Counted from the stretch's first letter, positions 23,450-31,365 are shown. The stretch: DNA of 31,365 bases from an uncultured Adlercreutzia sp. (GCF_958431955.1 NZ_CAUASN010000030.1:1-31365), one strand, 5' to 3'. Notes: generated from the letters alone by a model not told the origin. A program made the numbers and translations.

Positions 23450-25420
23450 CTACTTCTCCAGAAGCTCGATGGCCTCGGCGAGGGAGGTCATGATGTTGCG
23501 GCGCGAGAGGGCGCCGACGAGCTTGCCGTCGCGCACCACGGGCACCTTCTTGATGCGCTTGGAGGCGAACAGCTGGCACACCTCGTCCACCGGCGTGTCC
23601 CACTCCACCGAGACCACGCGCTTGGTGGCCACGTTCATCACGTTCAGGCCGATAAGCTCCTTCAGGCGGTCCATCTCGGCGGCGTCGTCCACGTAGCGGT
23701 AGATGTTCAGCGTGGCATCGGCCAGGGATATCTCGGTGCGCCCGAGGTAGGCCGCCACGTCGCCGTCGGTCACGAAGCCCACCAGATCGCCCGCCTCGTT
23801 CACCACGGGAACGCCGCTCGTCTGGTTGTCGGCCATGAGGCGCACCACCGCGCCCATGGTATCGCCCTCGCGGGCGCAGACCGGCTCGCGGTTCATCACA
23901 TCCGCAGCCCGGTACACCCGGTCGGCACCCGGCGCGCCGTCCAGCACCTCGTCCGCGGTGCCGTCCACCGCCACGCCCGAGATGCCGGCCGCGAAGTCCA
24001 CCGGCTCCTCGGCGCGCTCGGCGGGCGTGACCGCCGCAGTCGGGCGGTTGCGCACCAGGAAGATGATGACAAGCGCCGCCACGCACATGAGGCCGAAGGT
24101 GGTGCAGTAGGCCATGTGCTCGCCCAGATAGGCTTGCTCCGCCGCCGGCAGATCGGGGGCCACCAGAGGTGCCAGGGCCGACACCGACACGAGCACCGCC
24201 GTGCCGAAGGAGCCGGCCACCTGGTTCATGGTGTTCGAAAGGCCCTGGGCGTGCTGGATCACGCGGTTGTCCAGCGAGTTCACACCCCACGTGTTCAGCG
24301 GCGTCATGGTGAACTGCAGGCCGATGACGAGCGTGGTGTAGGTGAGAACCACGGTGATGAAGCTCGCATCGATGCCCAAGCGCGCGAGCCCCGAGGCGCC
24401 GAGCACGGCCACGATAACACCGGGCACCGCCACCTTGCGCACGCCGAAGCGGTCGAACAAACGACCCGACACAAGGCCCGTGAACGCGCCAATGACCGCG
24501 CCAGGCAGCATAGCCAGACCCGACATGGTGGCTGTGAACCCGAGGGTGCCCTGGATGTAGAGCGGCGTGATGACCTCGCAGCCCAGAAGCGACGCCTGCA
24601 CGATGATGATGACGCAGGCGGCCGTGGCATAGGGCCGCGCCTTCAGGATGCGCACGTTCAGCATGGGCTCGGGCAGCTTCAGCTGACGGCGCACGTACAG
24701 GGCCACGAGCACGATGCCCACGGCGATGAGCCCCAGCGTGAGGGCCATGTTCGTGGTGGAGGCGAAGGTGGAAAGCCCGTAGAGCAGGCACACGAGGCCC
24801 ACCGTGGAGAGCGCCACCGAGAGCTTGTCGAAGGTGGTGCGGGCGAAGTCGCCGTAGTTGCGCAGCAGACGCACGGCGAGCAGCACCACGACCACGCCGA
24901 GAGCCGTGACGATGGCGAACAGGGCGCGCCAGCCCACGGAATCCACCAGCAGGCCCGACAACGACGGCCCCACGGCCGGGGCGAACCCGATGATGAGCCC
25001 GATGACGCCCATGGCCGTGCCGCGCTTCTCACGGGGGAACACAAGCAGGATGACCGTGAACACCATGGGCATGACCGCGCCGGTGCAGGCCGCCTGCATG
25101 ATGCGGCCGAGCAGAAGCACCCAGAAGTTCGGGGCCAGAGCAGCTGCCAGGCTTCCCGCCGTGAACACCGACAGCGCCGTGATGAACAGCTGGCGAGTGG
25201 TGAAGCGCCCGACCAGGTACGCCGAAAGTGGGATGACCACGGCCTCGACCAGAGCGTACACCGAGGTCAGCCACTGGGCCGTGGTGGCATCAACCCCCAG
25301 GTCGGCCATAATGGCCGGCAGCGCCGGCGACAGCATGGTCAGGTTCAGCACCGCCAAAAGCGTGCCCGTGAGCAGCACGCCCACCATGACCAGTTCTTTT
25401 CTTCCCACACCCAATGCCAT
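23450..25420 (-). CDS. MFS drug-type transporter (DHA2 family) fused to a CBS-domain pair
   Basis: A protein of 656 aa. Residues 10-460 are a 14-helix MFS permease of the EmrB/QacA type; LTSVYALVEAVVIPLSAYL and LGRIMQAACTGAVMP match motifs of that family. A linker of about 45 residues is followed by two CBS domains: VMNREPVCAREGDTMGAV to VGFVTDGDVA (507-556) and VMNVATKRVVSVEWDTP to VGALSRRNIM (594-643). CBS pairs bind adenine nucleotides such as ATP, AMP or SAM, so transport may be gated by energy state. The frame is continuous, so this is a true fusion. The ATG at 25420 has GAGG about 11 nt upstream, a weak site. It stands alone, with terminators on both sides. The exported substrate is unknown. 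Confidence 0.9.
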   Translation of the reverse strand: MALGVGRKELVMVGVLLTGTLLAVLNLTMLSPALPAIMADLGVDATTAQWLTSVYALVEAVVIPLSAYLVGRFTTRQLFITALSVFTAGSLAAALAPNFWVLLLGRIMQAACTGAVMPMVFTVILLVFPREKRGTAMGVIGLIIGFAPAVGPSLSGLLVDSVGWRALFAIVTALGVVVVLLAVRLLRNYGDFARTTFDKLSVALSTVGLVCLLYGLSTFASTTNMALTLGLIAVGIVLVALYVRRQLKLPEPMLNVRILKARPYATAACVIIIVQASLLGCEVITPLYIQGTLGFTATMSGLAMLPGAVIGAFTGLVSGRLFDRFGVRKVAVPGVIVAVLGASGLARLGIDASFITVVLTYTTLVIGLQFTMTPLNTWGVNSLDNRVIQHAQGLSNTMNQVAGSFGTAVLVSVSALAPLVAPDLPAAEQAYLGEHMAYCTTFGLMCVAALVIIFLVRNRPTAAVTPAERAEEPVDFAAGISGVAVDGTADEVLDGAPGADRVYRAADVMNREPVCAREGDTMGAVVRLMADNQTSGVPVVNEAGDLVGFVTDGDVAAYLGRTEISLADATLNIYRYVDDAAEMDRLKELIGLNVMNVATKRVVSVEWDTPVDEVCQLFASKRIKKVPVVRDGKLVGALSRRNIMTSLAEAIELLEK

Positions 25421-25492
25421 ACCGCATCTACCTCGCTCTCAAAGTCTCTTCCGTGAAAAGTCGAATGTTCTGATGCTATCGACTCTCCCGAA

Positions 25493-25521
25493 AAAGAGAA
25501 GAGGCCGCTCGGCCAGCGGCC
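25493..25521 (-). terminator. Second hairpin upstream of the MFS-CBS gene: tandem terminator or leader attenuator
   Basis: GGCCGCT (25503-25509) pairs with AGCGGCC (25515-25521) around a 5-nt loop. TCTTCTCTTTTT follows on the minus strand. It lies about 70 bp before the transporter start and 80 bp past the terminator at 25598-25626. Confidence 0.55.
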
Positions 25522-25597
25522 CCTTCGCAATCGGCGGAAATCAACTAAGGAAGACGCGGGAGGGCGGCGGAATCGTTGGCCGAGACCTCTGAACGCC

Positions 25598-25626
25598 AAA
25601 AAAGAAAGGGTGGTCGAAGACCACCC
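25598..25626 (-). terminator. Intrinsic terminator of the dehydratase-activase operon
   Basis: GGGTGGTC (25608-25615) and GACCACCC (25619-25626) form a perfect 8-bp stem. On the minus strand TTTCTTTTTT follows directly. It is 90 bp past the activase stop. Confidence 0.88.
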
Positions 25627-25717
25627 AGTCAAAGCATGAAGGAGCGAAGCGCCTGAGCCGAAGGCGAACAGCGGAGCGGGGCTCGGACAACGGCCCCGCC
25701 GCCCTCCCGCAGCCGCC

Positions 25718-26713
25718 CTAGGCTGTGGTCTTCACGGCGCCCTTGTCGCAGCGGTTGCCCCAGCTGTCGATAATGTCCTTGTCGCGGTAGACGCAGATGA
25801 TCTCGCAGTGGTTGGCGCACTTGTTGCACTCCACCTCGCGGGTCTTGAAGTCGAAGTCGAGCATGGCCTCGAAGTCGAAGGTGCCGCTCGCGAACGGGCC
25901 CGACTCGGCATTCTCGATGGGACCGGCATCGGCCGCCAGGAGCGCCGCGCCGAAAGCGCCCATGAGGTGCCCGTCCGGATCCACCGTCACGGGCATGCCC
26001 AGCTGCTCCTCGAAGGCGTGCACCACGCCGGCGTTCTTGGACACACCGCCCTGGAACACCACGGGCGCGGCGATCTTCTTGCCCTTGCCCACGTTGTTCA
26101 GATAGTTGCTCGCCACGGCGTTGCAGAGCCCCGCGATGATGTCCTCGCGGGCGTAGCCCACCTGGATCTTGTGCACCAGGTCGCTCTCGGCGAACACGGT
26201 GCAGCGGGCGGCGATGTTCGCCGGCTTCTTCGAGGCGAGGGCCACCTCCCCGAACTCCTCCACTTCCACGCCCAAACGGTGGGCCTGGGACGAGAGGAAC
26301 GAGCCGGTGCCCGCGGCGCACAAGGTGTTCATGGCGTAGTCCACCGCGATGCCGTCGGACACGCAGATGATCTTCGAGTCCTGGCCGCCGATCTCCAGAA
26401 TGGTGCGCACGTCGGGGTGCAGGTAGGTGGTGCCCACGGCATGGGCCGTGATCTCGTTCTTGATGACCGACGCCCCCAGCATGGCGCCCACGAGCCGCCG
26501 CGCACTGCCGGTGGTGCCGGCACCCACGATCTGGAAGTCGCCGCCGGCCTCGGCCAGCTGGGCCTCCAGCTCGCGCACGACGTTCTTCGACGCCTCGGTG
26601 GGGTTGCCCTCGGTCCACAGATACGACCGCGCGACGATGGTGCGGTCCTCGTCGATGACGACGCCCTTGGTGGAAATGGACCCGATGTCGATACCGAGAT
26701 AAGCCTTCGTCAT
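25718..26713 (-). CDS. 2-hydroxyacyl-CoA dehydratase activase (BcrAD/BadF/BadG family ATPase)
   Basis: A protein of 331 aa of the ASKHA ATPase family. The activase of hydroxyglutaryl-CoA dehydratase and benzoyl-CoA reductase uses ATP to push one electron into the partner enzyme. Motifs are complete: GIDIGSISTKGVVID (phosphate 1), GAGTTGSARR, LEIGGQDSKII, LCAAGTGSFLSSQA, and ARCTVFAESD. The cysteines in the last two hold the [4Fe-4S] cluster at the dimer interface. An extra C-terminal segment with CNKCANHC and a final Cys (about 290-325) is found in activases that work with HgdB-like D subunits. The ATG at 26713 overlaps the stop of the upstream gene (ATGA). It is the last gene of the operon. 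The final substrate is unknown. Confidence 0.92.
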   Translation of the reverse strand: MTKAYLGIDIGSISTKGVVIDEDRTIVARSYLWTEGNPTEASKNVVRELEAQLAEAGGDFQIVGAGTTGSARRLVGAMLGASVIKNEITAHAVGTTYLHPDVRTILEIGGQDSKIICVSDGIAVDYAMNTLCAAGTGSFLSSQAHRLGVEVEEFGEVALASKKPANIAARCTVFAESDLVHKIQVGYAREDIIAGLCNAVASNYLNNVGKGKKIAAPVVFQGGVSKNAGVVHAFEEQLGMPVTVDPDGHLMGAFGAALLAADAGPIENAESGPFASGTFDFEAMLDFDFKTREVECNKCANHCEIICVYRDKDIIDSWGNRCDKGAVKTTA

Positions 26714-27915
26714 TTTCTCTTCTCCTTCTTCATGGCGAGCATGTCGTAGAACGCCTCGAGGCGCGTGTCCAGGCCGGTGTCGGAGGTCTGGGAGTCGTAG
26801 GTGAGGTACAAAATGGGCACGGCGAAGTCCTCGCTCACCTTCTGCAGCACCGGGATGCAGTCGATCTCGGGAGTGCAGCCGGCCGACTTCGCGTGGATGA
26901 TGCCGTCGAAGCCGCCCTCGGCGTACTTCTTCGCGGCGAGCACCGTCAAGGTGGAGGTGGGGCCCATGTCGTAGGTGAGGTAGTCCTTCGCGCCCACGCG
27001 CAGGTTCGGCTCGTTGTAGCGCAGGTAGCGGTTCGTGAAGTTCAGCATGCGGTGCACTTCCACGCCCATGGCCAGAAGCTTGTGGTCGAGCTCCAGGTTG
27101 CTGCGCTCGTCGATGGCGGTGAACATCTCGCCGACGATGCCGATGCGAATGGGGTCGGCCGGCTTGTCGAGCGGAATGGCGCGCATCTCGCCCATGGCGT
27201 CGCGGAAGGCCTGGTTCACGTCGCGCTCGTCGGTGCAGGCGCGCATGGCGTCCATGGCGCGGGCCCAGGCGGCGTCGAAGGCCCCGCGCTCGCGCTCGAA
27301 GCCGGCGTTGGCCAGGTAGAAGTCGCGCAGGGAATCCAGGTGCGCGATCATCTTCGCCACGGCCTTCAGCTGCACCACGCCGTGGGGAATATCCACGTCG
27401 GGGTTCACCGTCTTCAGCACTTCCTTGGCCCAGCCGATGTAGCCCTTCTCGATGCCGTGGGCGAAGTTCAGCATGATGAAGTCGTAGCCCATGTCGCGCA
27501 GGATGGAGTCCTGCAGCTCGCCGTAGTAGCCGAGCCGGCACGGGCCGCCGAACTGGATGAGGATGTCGGCGCCCAGGTCGAGCGCCTCGGCGAAGTCGCC
27601 CAGGATGTGCTTGAACGGCGTGCACACGTAGTCGCTCGAATTCTGCACGCCTACCTCGCTGGCAGTGCGGGTGGCCTCGGGCAGGGGCAGGTAGTCAACA
27701 TCGAGCACCTGCTCGCAGAAGAACTTGAACGCCGGGTCGTAGTAGCAGTAGCGGAAGAAGGCCGCCTTGGTGTACTTGTGGTGCTTGGCCTTGTGGCGGG
27801 CGCGCTTGGCCGCCTTGCGGTCGGCGTGCAGGCTCGGCGGCCGCAGCCGCTCGCGCTCGACGGACACCTTCGAGCGCACCTGCTCGATCATGGTCTGGGG
27901 CTTAGCCACGGACAT
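26710..27915 (-). CDS. 2-hydroxyacyl-CoA dehydratase D-like protein (HgdB/BcrC type)
   Basis: A protein of 401 aa in the family of dehydratase and reductase subunits that bind a [4Fe-4S] cluster. Visible parts are a basic N-terminus, NSSDYVCTPFKHILGDF (with a conserved Cys), DILIQFGGPCRLGYYGELQ (second Cys), IGIVGEMFTAIDERSN, and a C-terminal AKSAGCTPEIDCIPVLQ with two Cys, then LYLTYDSQTSDTGLDTRLEAF, the family ending. It resembles the D-like portion of very large activase proteins more than true HgdB. The ATG at 27915 lies 14 nt inside the upstream gene. It probably works with its two neighbours as one complex. The reaction is not established. Confidence 0.85.
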   Translation of the reverse strand: MSVAKPQTMIEQVRSKVSVERERLRPPSLHADRKAAKRARHKAKHHKYTKAAFFRYCYYDPAFKFFCEQVLDVDYLPLPEATRTASEVGVQNSSDYVCTPFKHILGDFAEALDLGADILIQFGGPCRLGYYGELQDSILRDMGYDFIMLNFAHGIEKGYIGWAKEVLKTVNPDVDIPHGVVQLKAVAKMIAHLDSLRDFYLANAGFERERGAFDAAWARAMDAMRACTDERDVNQAFRDAMGEMRAIPLDKPADPIRIGIVGEMFTAIDERSNLELDHKLLAMGVEVHRMLNFTNRYLRYNEPNLRVGAKDYLTYDMGPTSTLTVLAAKKYAEGGFDGIIHAKSAGCTPEIDCIPVLQKVSEDFAVPILYLTYDSQTSDTGLDTRLEAFYDMLAMKKEKRK

Positions 27916-28930
27916 AGCCTCCCTTCTGCTGGAACCGCAGGATGTCGACGAAACTCTCCACGCGCGTCTCCACGCCGGCCGTGCCCGACTGCGCGTCGAT
28001 CATCAGGTTCAAAATGGGCTTGCCCTGGATGCAGCGCATGATGGCGTCGTCGGTCATGGAGTCGGGGCCGCAGGGGAACGCGCTGATGAGCACGATGCCG
28101 TCGATGTGGTCCTCGAACATGAGGATGGCGCCGATGAGCTCGCGGTTGATGAGCCAGGGCATGGTGTCGGAGAACTCGAAGCTCTTCTTGTAGGCGCGGT
28201 CGTGATCCACCGCATCGGCGTACACCACAGTAGCGCCCATGTCGGTCAGCGCGTCAATCACCGCGCCGGACATATAGGGGTCGTGGGTGATGTAGGGGTG
28301 CGCCACCACGAGGATGCCCAGGGGAGCCGCCTCGCCCGAACCCGATCCCTCGCCGGCCTCGCGGGCGGCCGCGGCGGCCGCACGGCGCTCGTCCAGCGCG
28401 CGCATGAGGCGCACCTGGGCATCGGCCTGGGCCTTGTCGTGAGCCTCCTGGGCCTCCCAGGCCGCCTTGAACGCCCGGCGCGCATCGCGGGGCGACACCC
28501 CCATGCGCGCGGCCATCTCCTCGAAGGGGCGACGCACGTCCTTCACCTTGCGGGCGTTGCGCACCTCGCAGGACACGACGCGCAGATGCTGGTCACGGAA
28601 GGTGCTCTTCACCATATCGGTCACCGATTGGAACTTCGTGCAGAAGCCGGCACGGTGGTCGTCGGTGGGATAGCACGGCACGAACACGGCATCGCAGCGG
28701 CCGACGAGGCTCGCCACATGCCCGATGAACACCTTCGACGCCAGGCAGCACTCGTCCACCGAGAGGTGCTCGCCCTCATCGGCGATGGCCTTGTCGGTCG
28801 GATCGCTCACCACCACCGTGCGGCCGATACCCTCGAAGAACGTCGTCCACAGCACGCCGAACCGGTAGAACAGAAGCGCCCGCGGGATACCCACCACGCG
28901 CACATCGGCCCAATCTGTCGCTTGGGGCAC
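27902..28930 (-). CDS. DUF2229-type acyl-CoA dehydratase activase-related protein
   Basis: A protein of 342 aa. It starts VVGIPRALLFYRFGVLWTTF, the usual opening of DUF2229 proteins, and contains DECCLASKVFIGHV, VFVPCY, and a C-terminal LISAFPCGPDSMTDDAIMR followed by NLMIDAQSGTAGVETRVESF. The conserved cysteines could hold a cluster. The segment 185-205 (Ala/Arg/Gly rich) is a variable linker. In many anaerobes DUF2229 is part of one giant activase chain; here it is a separate gene, overlapping the next gene by 14 nt. The start is GTG at 28930 with AGGAGG 5 nt upstream. A hairpin at 28952-28969 stands 10 nt before that site. Confidence 0.85.
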   Translation of the reverse strand: MPQATDWADVRVVGIPRALLFYRFGVLWTTFFEGIGRTVVVSDPTDKAIADEGEHLSVDECCLASKVFIGHVASLVGRCDAVFVPCYPTDDHRAGFCTKFQSVTDMVKSTFRDQHLRVVSCEVRNARKVKDVRRPFEEMAARMGVSPRDARRAFKAAWEAQEAHDKAQADAQVRLMRALDERRAAAAAAREAGEGSGSGEAAPLGILVVAHPYITHDPYMSGAVIDALTDMGATVVYADAVDHDRAYKKSFEFSDTMPWLINRELIGAILMFEDHIDGIVLISAFPCGPDSMTDDAIMRCIQGKPILNLMIDAQSGTAGVETRVESFVDILRFQQKGGYVRG

Positions 28931-28951
28931 GAAAACCTCCTCACACGGGAA

Positions 28952-28969
28952 GCGCCGCGAAAGCGGCGC
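28952..28969 (-). promoter_or_regulatory. Hairpin in the leader of the DUF2229 gene
   Basis: GCGCCGC and GCGGCGC form a perfect 7-bp stem with a GAAA loop (TTTC on the minus strand), just upstream of the AGGAGG site of the gene at 28930. It may terminate dnaJ-like transcripts weakly or stabilise the operon mRNA. Confidence 0.4.
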
Positions 28970-29024
28970 ATATTTCAGTCAATCGCTCATCTTAGCACAG
29001 GGGAAACGGCCCGAAGGCGCACCC

Positions 29025-29783
29025 CTACAGGCAGCACAGAAACGGCTGGCAGAGGGTGGGGCCGCACACCGCGCAGCAGCACAGCGTGGAAGGATCGCAC
29101 CCGGCCGAGAAGCCGCGGCGCTCGCTCTCCTGCTGGTAAGCCCGCGCCCGCGCCCCGATGACGGCCTCGGCCTGGCGGTAGTCGGCGTTGGTGGGCTCGG
29201 CCTTGCGGGCCGCGCGAATCTGGTCCACCGCGGCCACAGCGTTGCCGGCGCCGTAGTTGGCCAAAGCCGCCAGGTAGTACCAGCGCCCCGTGCGCGCGGC
29301 CAGGGGCAGCGCCGCCAGCACCGAGAGGGCCGCCTTGTAGTTGCCCGCGTCGATGAACAGCACCGCCTGGCGCAGCTCCGCCGAGTCGGTCGCCGACACC
29401 TCGGGCTTGGGCACCGCGCTCGCCCGGGCCCAGCTGTTGAAGATGTCGTCCCAGTCCACTTCCACCCACTGGTACTGGTAGCCGCCCGGGCCCGTAGCCG
29501 AGCCGCCGCCCGCAAAGGGGTTGCCCCCGGGCGTGCCGTAGCCCGTATAGCCCGGGCTGTAGGGCGCCCGGGCGCGGCGGCGGGCGTCCTCCCGCGCGTA
29601 CTTCTCGGGGTTCGTGATGCGGTCGTAGGCCTCGTTGATCTTCTTCAGGCGCTCCTCGGCCGCCGGGTCGTCCGGGTTCAGGTCGGGGTGGTTCTCGCGG
29701 GCCTTCTTGCGATAGGCCTTCTTGATCTCGTCGGGGGAGGCGTCGCGCGCAACCCCCAGCACCTTGTACGGATCGTCTACCAT
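29025..29783 (-). CDS. J-domain (DnaJ-like) protein with a cysteine-rich tail
   Basis: A protein of 252 aa. Residues 3-65 are a J domain (DPYKVLGVARDASPDEIKKA, HPD at NHPDLNPDD, then KKINEAYDRITNPEKY), which should stimulate a DnaK ATPase. A Gly/Tyr-rich linker follows (70-105). Residues 130-215 form helices that resemble TPR repeats (LFIDAGNYKAALSVLAALP, YYLAALANYGAGN). The last 25 residues contain eight cysteines in CDPSTLCCCAVCGPTLCQPF and CC. The zinc fingers and client domains of true DnaJ are missing. The ATG at 29783 follows AGGAG, which overlaps the stop of the upstream membrane-protein gene. The tail could bind metal or be lipidated; this is unknown. Confidence 0.88.
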   Translation of the reverse strand: MVDDPYKVLGVARDASPDEIKKAYRKKARENHPDLNPDDPAAEERLKKINEAYDRITNPEKYAREDARRRARAPYSPGYTGYGTPGGNPFAGGGSATGPGGYQYQWVEVDWDDIFNSWARASAVPKPEVSATDSAELRQAVLFIDAGNYKAALSVLAALPLAARTGRWYYLAALANYGAGNAVAAVDQIRAARKAEPTNADYRQAEAVIGARARAYQQESERRGFSAGCDPSTLCCCAVCGPTLCQPFLCCL

Positions 29784-29795
29784 GGTCGTGCGCTC

Positions 29796-31010
29796 CTAGG
29801 AGGACCGGTGGGCCGCGCCCGGGTCGATGCTCATCGACTCGAAGCGGTGCTCCATCCATTGGTTGTCGAAATGCTCGGCGCAGAACTGCTCGAGCGCGTT
29901 GTCGGGGGCCGCACCCGCCAGGCGGGAATACCAGCAGTCGAGGGCCACGAGCGTCATCATGCCGTTGAAGATCATGAGCGCCGCGCACACCGCCGTGATG
30001 GAGTAACGCCAACGCCACGGGATGAGGTTCACCGTATGCAGCAGCGCCGGCAGCGCCAGGCGCACCCACACCACCCCGAGCACGCCCCACATGCACATGA
30101 ACATGAAGTTGGTGCGGCCGTTGATGTTGAGGAAGGTGCCGGTGTAGTCCCAGGCCACCGCGCCGAAAGCGTACTCCATGAACCAGCTGACGAAGTACTC
30201 GAAGGCCCCGCCGATCAGCGCACTCACCAAAAACACCACAGCGACGGGGGCGTTGTGGAAGCGGTTGAGCGCGAGCGTCATGAGCAGCGCCCCGAAGCCG
30301 TAGATGGGCGAGAAGGGCCCCCACAGAAGCCCCGCGCGGTCCTCGTAATGGCCGAAGTCCACCACGAGCACGTGGTAGATCGACTCGATCACCACCCCGG
30401 CCACGCTCGCGATGACGAAGATCCAGAACAGATTGAAGAAGTCGAGCTCGATGAAGCCCGCACCCGACTTGTCCAAGCCGAGCGTGCCCTCCTCCAGCTC
30501 CTCGCGGGTCTCCATGAGGCGCAGCCGACGCTGCAGCTCGCGCTCGTCGGACAGCGACGGGTCGACGACCACATGGGCCGCCACGAGGATGAGGGCCGCC
30601 ACGCCCAGAAGCCACAGCCCCTCGTTCACCCCGTACAGCATAAGGTCGCTCGCGAAGGCCACGGACAGCGCGATGGCCATGGACTCGGCGATGAGCCGCG
30701 CCCGCCGGCGCCGGCCGCGCACGAGGCGCACGCCGAGCACCACCCCCGCCACGATGGCGAAGCACACGGCGGCGGCGAGCACGAGCGAGAGGATGATCGT
30801 CAGCACCGAGTCGTCGCTATAGGCCCCGGTGGCGAACACCTCCACCACCGTGACGATGACGCCGACCACCTGCGGAATGAGCAGGGCGCCCCCCACCATG
30901 AGCAGCACACCGAACACCTTGAGGCCCCAGGGCGTGCGCTCGCTGGCGCTCCCGCTGCCAATGCCGGGATCGGGCTGCAAGGGGGTTTGTTGGAGAAGCG
31001 TCGAATCCAT
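29796..31010 (-). CDS. CmpB-like (putative ABC transporter permease type) membrane protein
   Basis: A protein of 404 aa with about nine hydrophobic segments. A charged loop at roughly 155-180 (ERELQRRLRLMETREELEEG) splits the protein. The second half matches the ABC_trans_CmpB family: FWIFVIASVAGVVIESIYHV, LLWGPFSPIYGFGALLMTL, and FEYFVSWFMEYAFG with WDYTGTFLNINGR. That family is named after transporters, but no ATPase is encoded nearby and its function is not settled. The ATG at 31010 has only a weak ribosome site, so the mRNA could be leaderless. The stop codon forms part of the ribosome site of the J-domain gene, so the two are coupled. Confidence 0.82.
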   Translation of the reverse strand: MDSTLLQQTPLQPDPGIGSGSASERTPWGLKVFGVLLMVGGALLIPQVVGVIVTVVEVFATGAYSDDSVLTIILSLVLAAAVCFAIVAGVVLGVRLVRGRRRRARLIAESMAIALSVAFASDLMLYGVNEGLWLLGVAALILVAAHVVVDPSLSDERELQRRLRLMETREELEEGTLGLDKSGAGFIELDFFNLFWIFVIASVAGVVIESIYHVLVVDFGHYEDRAGLLWGPFSPIYGFGALLMTLALNRFHNAPVAVVFLVSALIGGAFEYFVSWFMEYAFGAVAWDYTGTFLNINGRTNFMFMCMWGVLGVVWVRLALPALLHTVNLIPWRWRYSITAVCAALMIFNGMMTLVALDCWYSRLAGAAPDNALEQFCAEHFDNQWMEHRFESMSIDPGAAHRSS

Positions 31011-31137
31011 GGCGCTATGGTATCATGACCCCCATCTTCAGGCCCCAAGCCCACAACATGCCCGCAAGCTGCCACCAAGTTGAAACCGCAGCGCGGTGCC
31101 GGGCCGCGGGGCGCGCCGTCCGTTGAAAGGAGCCGCG

Positions 31138-31365
31138 GTGACGTCCGAGCGCAAGGATACCGCCACCTGGTATCTCCGCATGTTCTCGTACCTGCTCGTG
31201 ATCTTCGGGCTGCTCGGCATCGCCACAGCTGCCGTCGTCACCTACCAGGCCCTCGCCGATTGCGGGACCGACGGCGCCGCGCTGCCGCTCGGCGCGCTCG
31301 CGCTGGGGCTGTCGTCCTTCGTCGCCGGGGGCATCACCGTGAGCGCCGGCATCTTGGGGCGGGCG
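31138..31365 (+). CDS. Membrane protein, N-terminal fragment (gene runs off the window)
   Basis: An open frame of 76 codons continues past the end of the window. It starts with GTG at 31138, with AAAGGAG 5 nt upstream, a strong ribosome site. The product begins with a short polar stretch (VTSERKDTATWYLRM) and then has two membrane segments (about 15-38 and 50-72) with a small loop containing one Cys. No family is recognised. It is divergent from the CmpB-like gene, with 127 bp between them that should hold both promoters. Confidence 0.7.
   Translation, partial: MTSERKDTATWYLRMFSYLLVIFGLLGIATAAVVTYQALADCGTDGAALPLGALALGLSSFVAGGITVSAGILGRA

Noticed and set aside
23408..25456. Plus-strand open frame of 682 aa opposite the MFS-CBS gene
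   Set aside because: Translation is a His/Arg/Gln/Gly-rich shadow with no domain; the minus-strand gene has complete MFS and CBS motifs.

Overview
The window is GC-rich bacterial DNA with tightly packed genes and few mobile features. Its gene set points to the class Coriobacteriia, most likely the family Eggerthellaceae (Eggerthella, Gordonibacter and relatives). The pointers are an arcABC arginine deiminase operon, an actinobacterial integration host factor (mIHF), a Tat-exported molybdopterin oxidoreductase operon with TorD and NapGH-like partners, a LuxR regulator fused to a many-pass membrane domain, and a 2-hydroxyacyl-CoA dehydratase-type cluster. This assignment rests on recognising families, not on a database search. 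No rRNA, tRNA, CRISPR array or insertion sequence was recognised.

Left part (1-4.6 kb, minus strand): arcA, arcB and arcC form the arginine deiminase pathway (arginine to citrulline to ornithine plus carbamoyl phosphate to ATP). Downstream, with its own promoter, begins an amidinotransferase-like gene that runs off the window. The arcA and amidinotransferase promoters share a 31-bp element (27 of 31 identical) that covers the -35 box. A shorter version sits in the promoter of the divergent amidohydrolase at 4645.

4.6-12 kb: a YtcJ-type amidohydrolase (+), mazG (-), mIHF (+), a SpoU/TrmH RNA methyltransferase coupled to a small membrane protein (+), and htpG (-). htpG has a well-formed promoter followed directly by a CIRCE operator, so HrcA control is likely. 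A long inverted repeat lies between mIHF and the methyltransferase.

12-23.4 kb (minus strand): a respiratory region flanked by two toxin-antitoxin pairs (RelB/DinJ-like antitoxin plus PIN toxin). Its transcription order is an unrecognised 251-aa protein, a molybdopterin catalytic subunit, a four-cluster ferredoxin subunit, an NrfD/DmsC-type membrane anchor, a TorD chaperone, a NapG-like Tat ferredoxin, a NapH-like membrane ferredoxin, then the membrane LuxR regulator. The catalytic subunit carries one in-frame TGA at codon 774 of an otherwise intact 904-codon frame.

23.4-31.4 kb: an MFS transporter fused to two CBS domains, a three-gene hydroxyacyl-CoA dehydratase/activase-like operon, a J-domain protein with an odd cysteine-rich tail co-transcribed with a CmpB-like membrane protein, and the start of a plus-strand membrane protein that leaves the window. 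Many long open frames opposite these genes are high-GC shadows and were left out.
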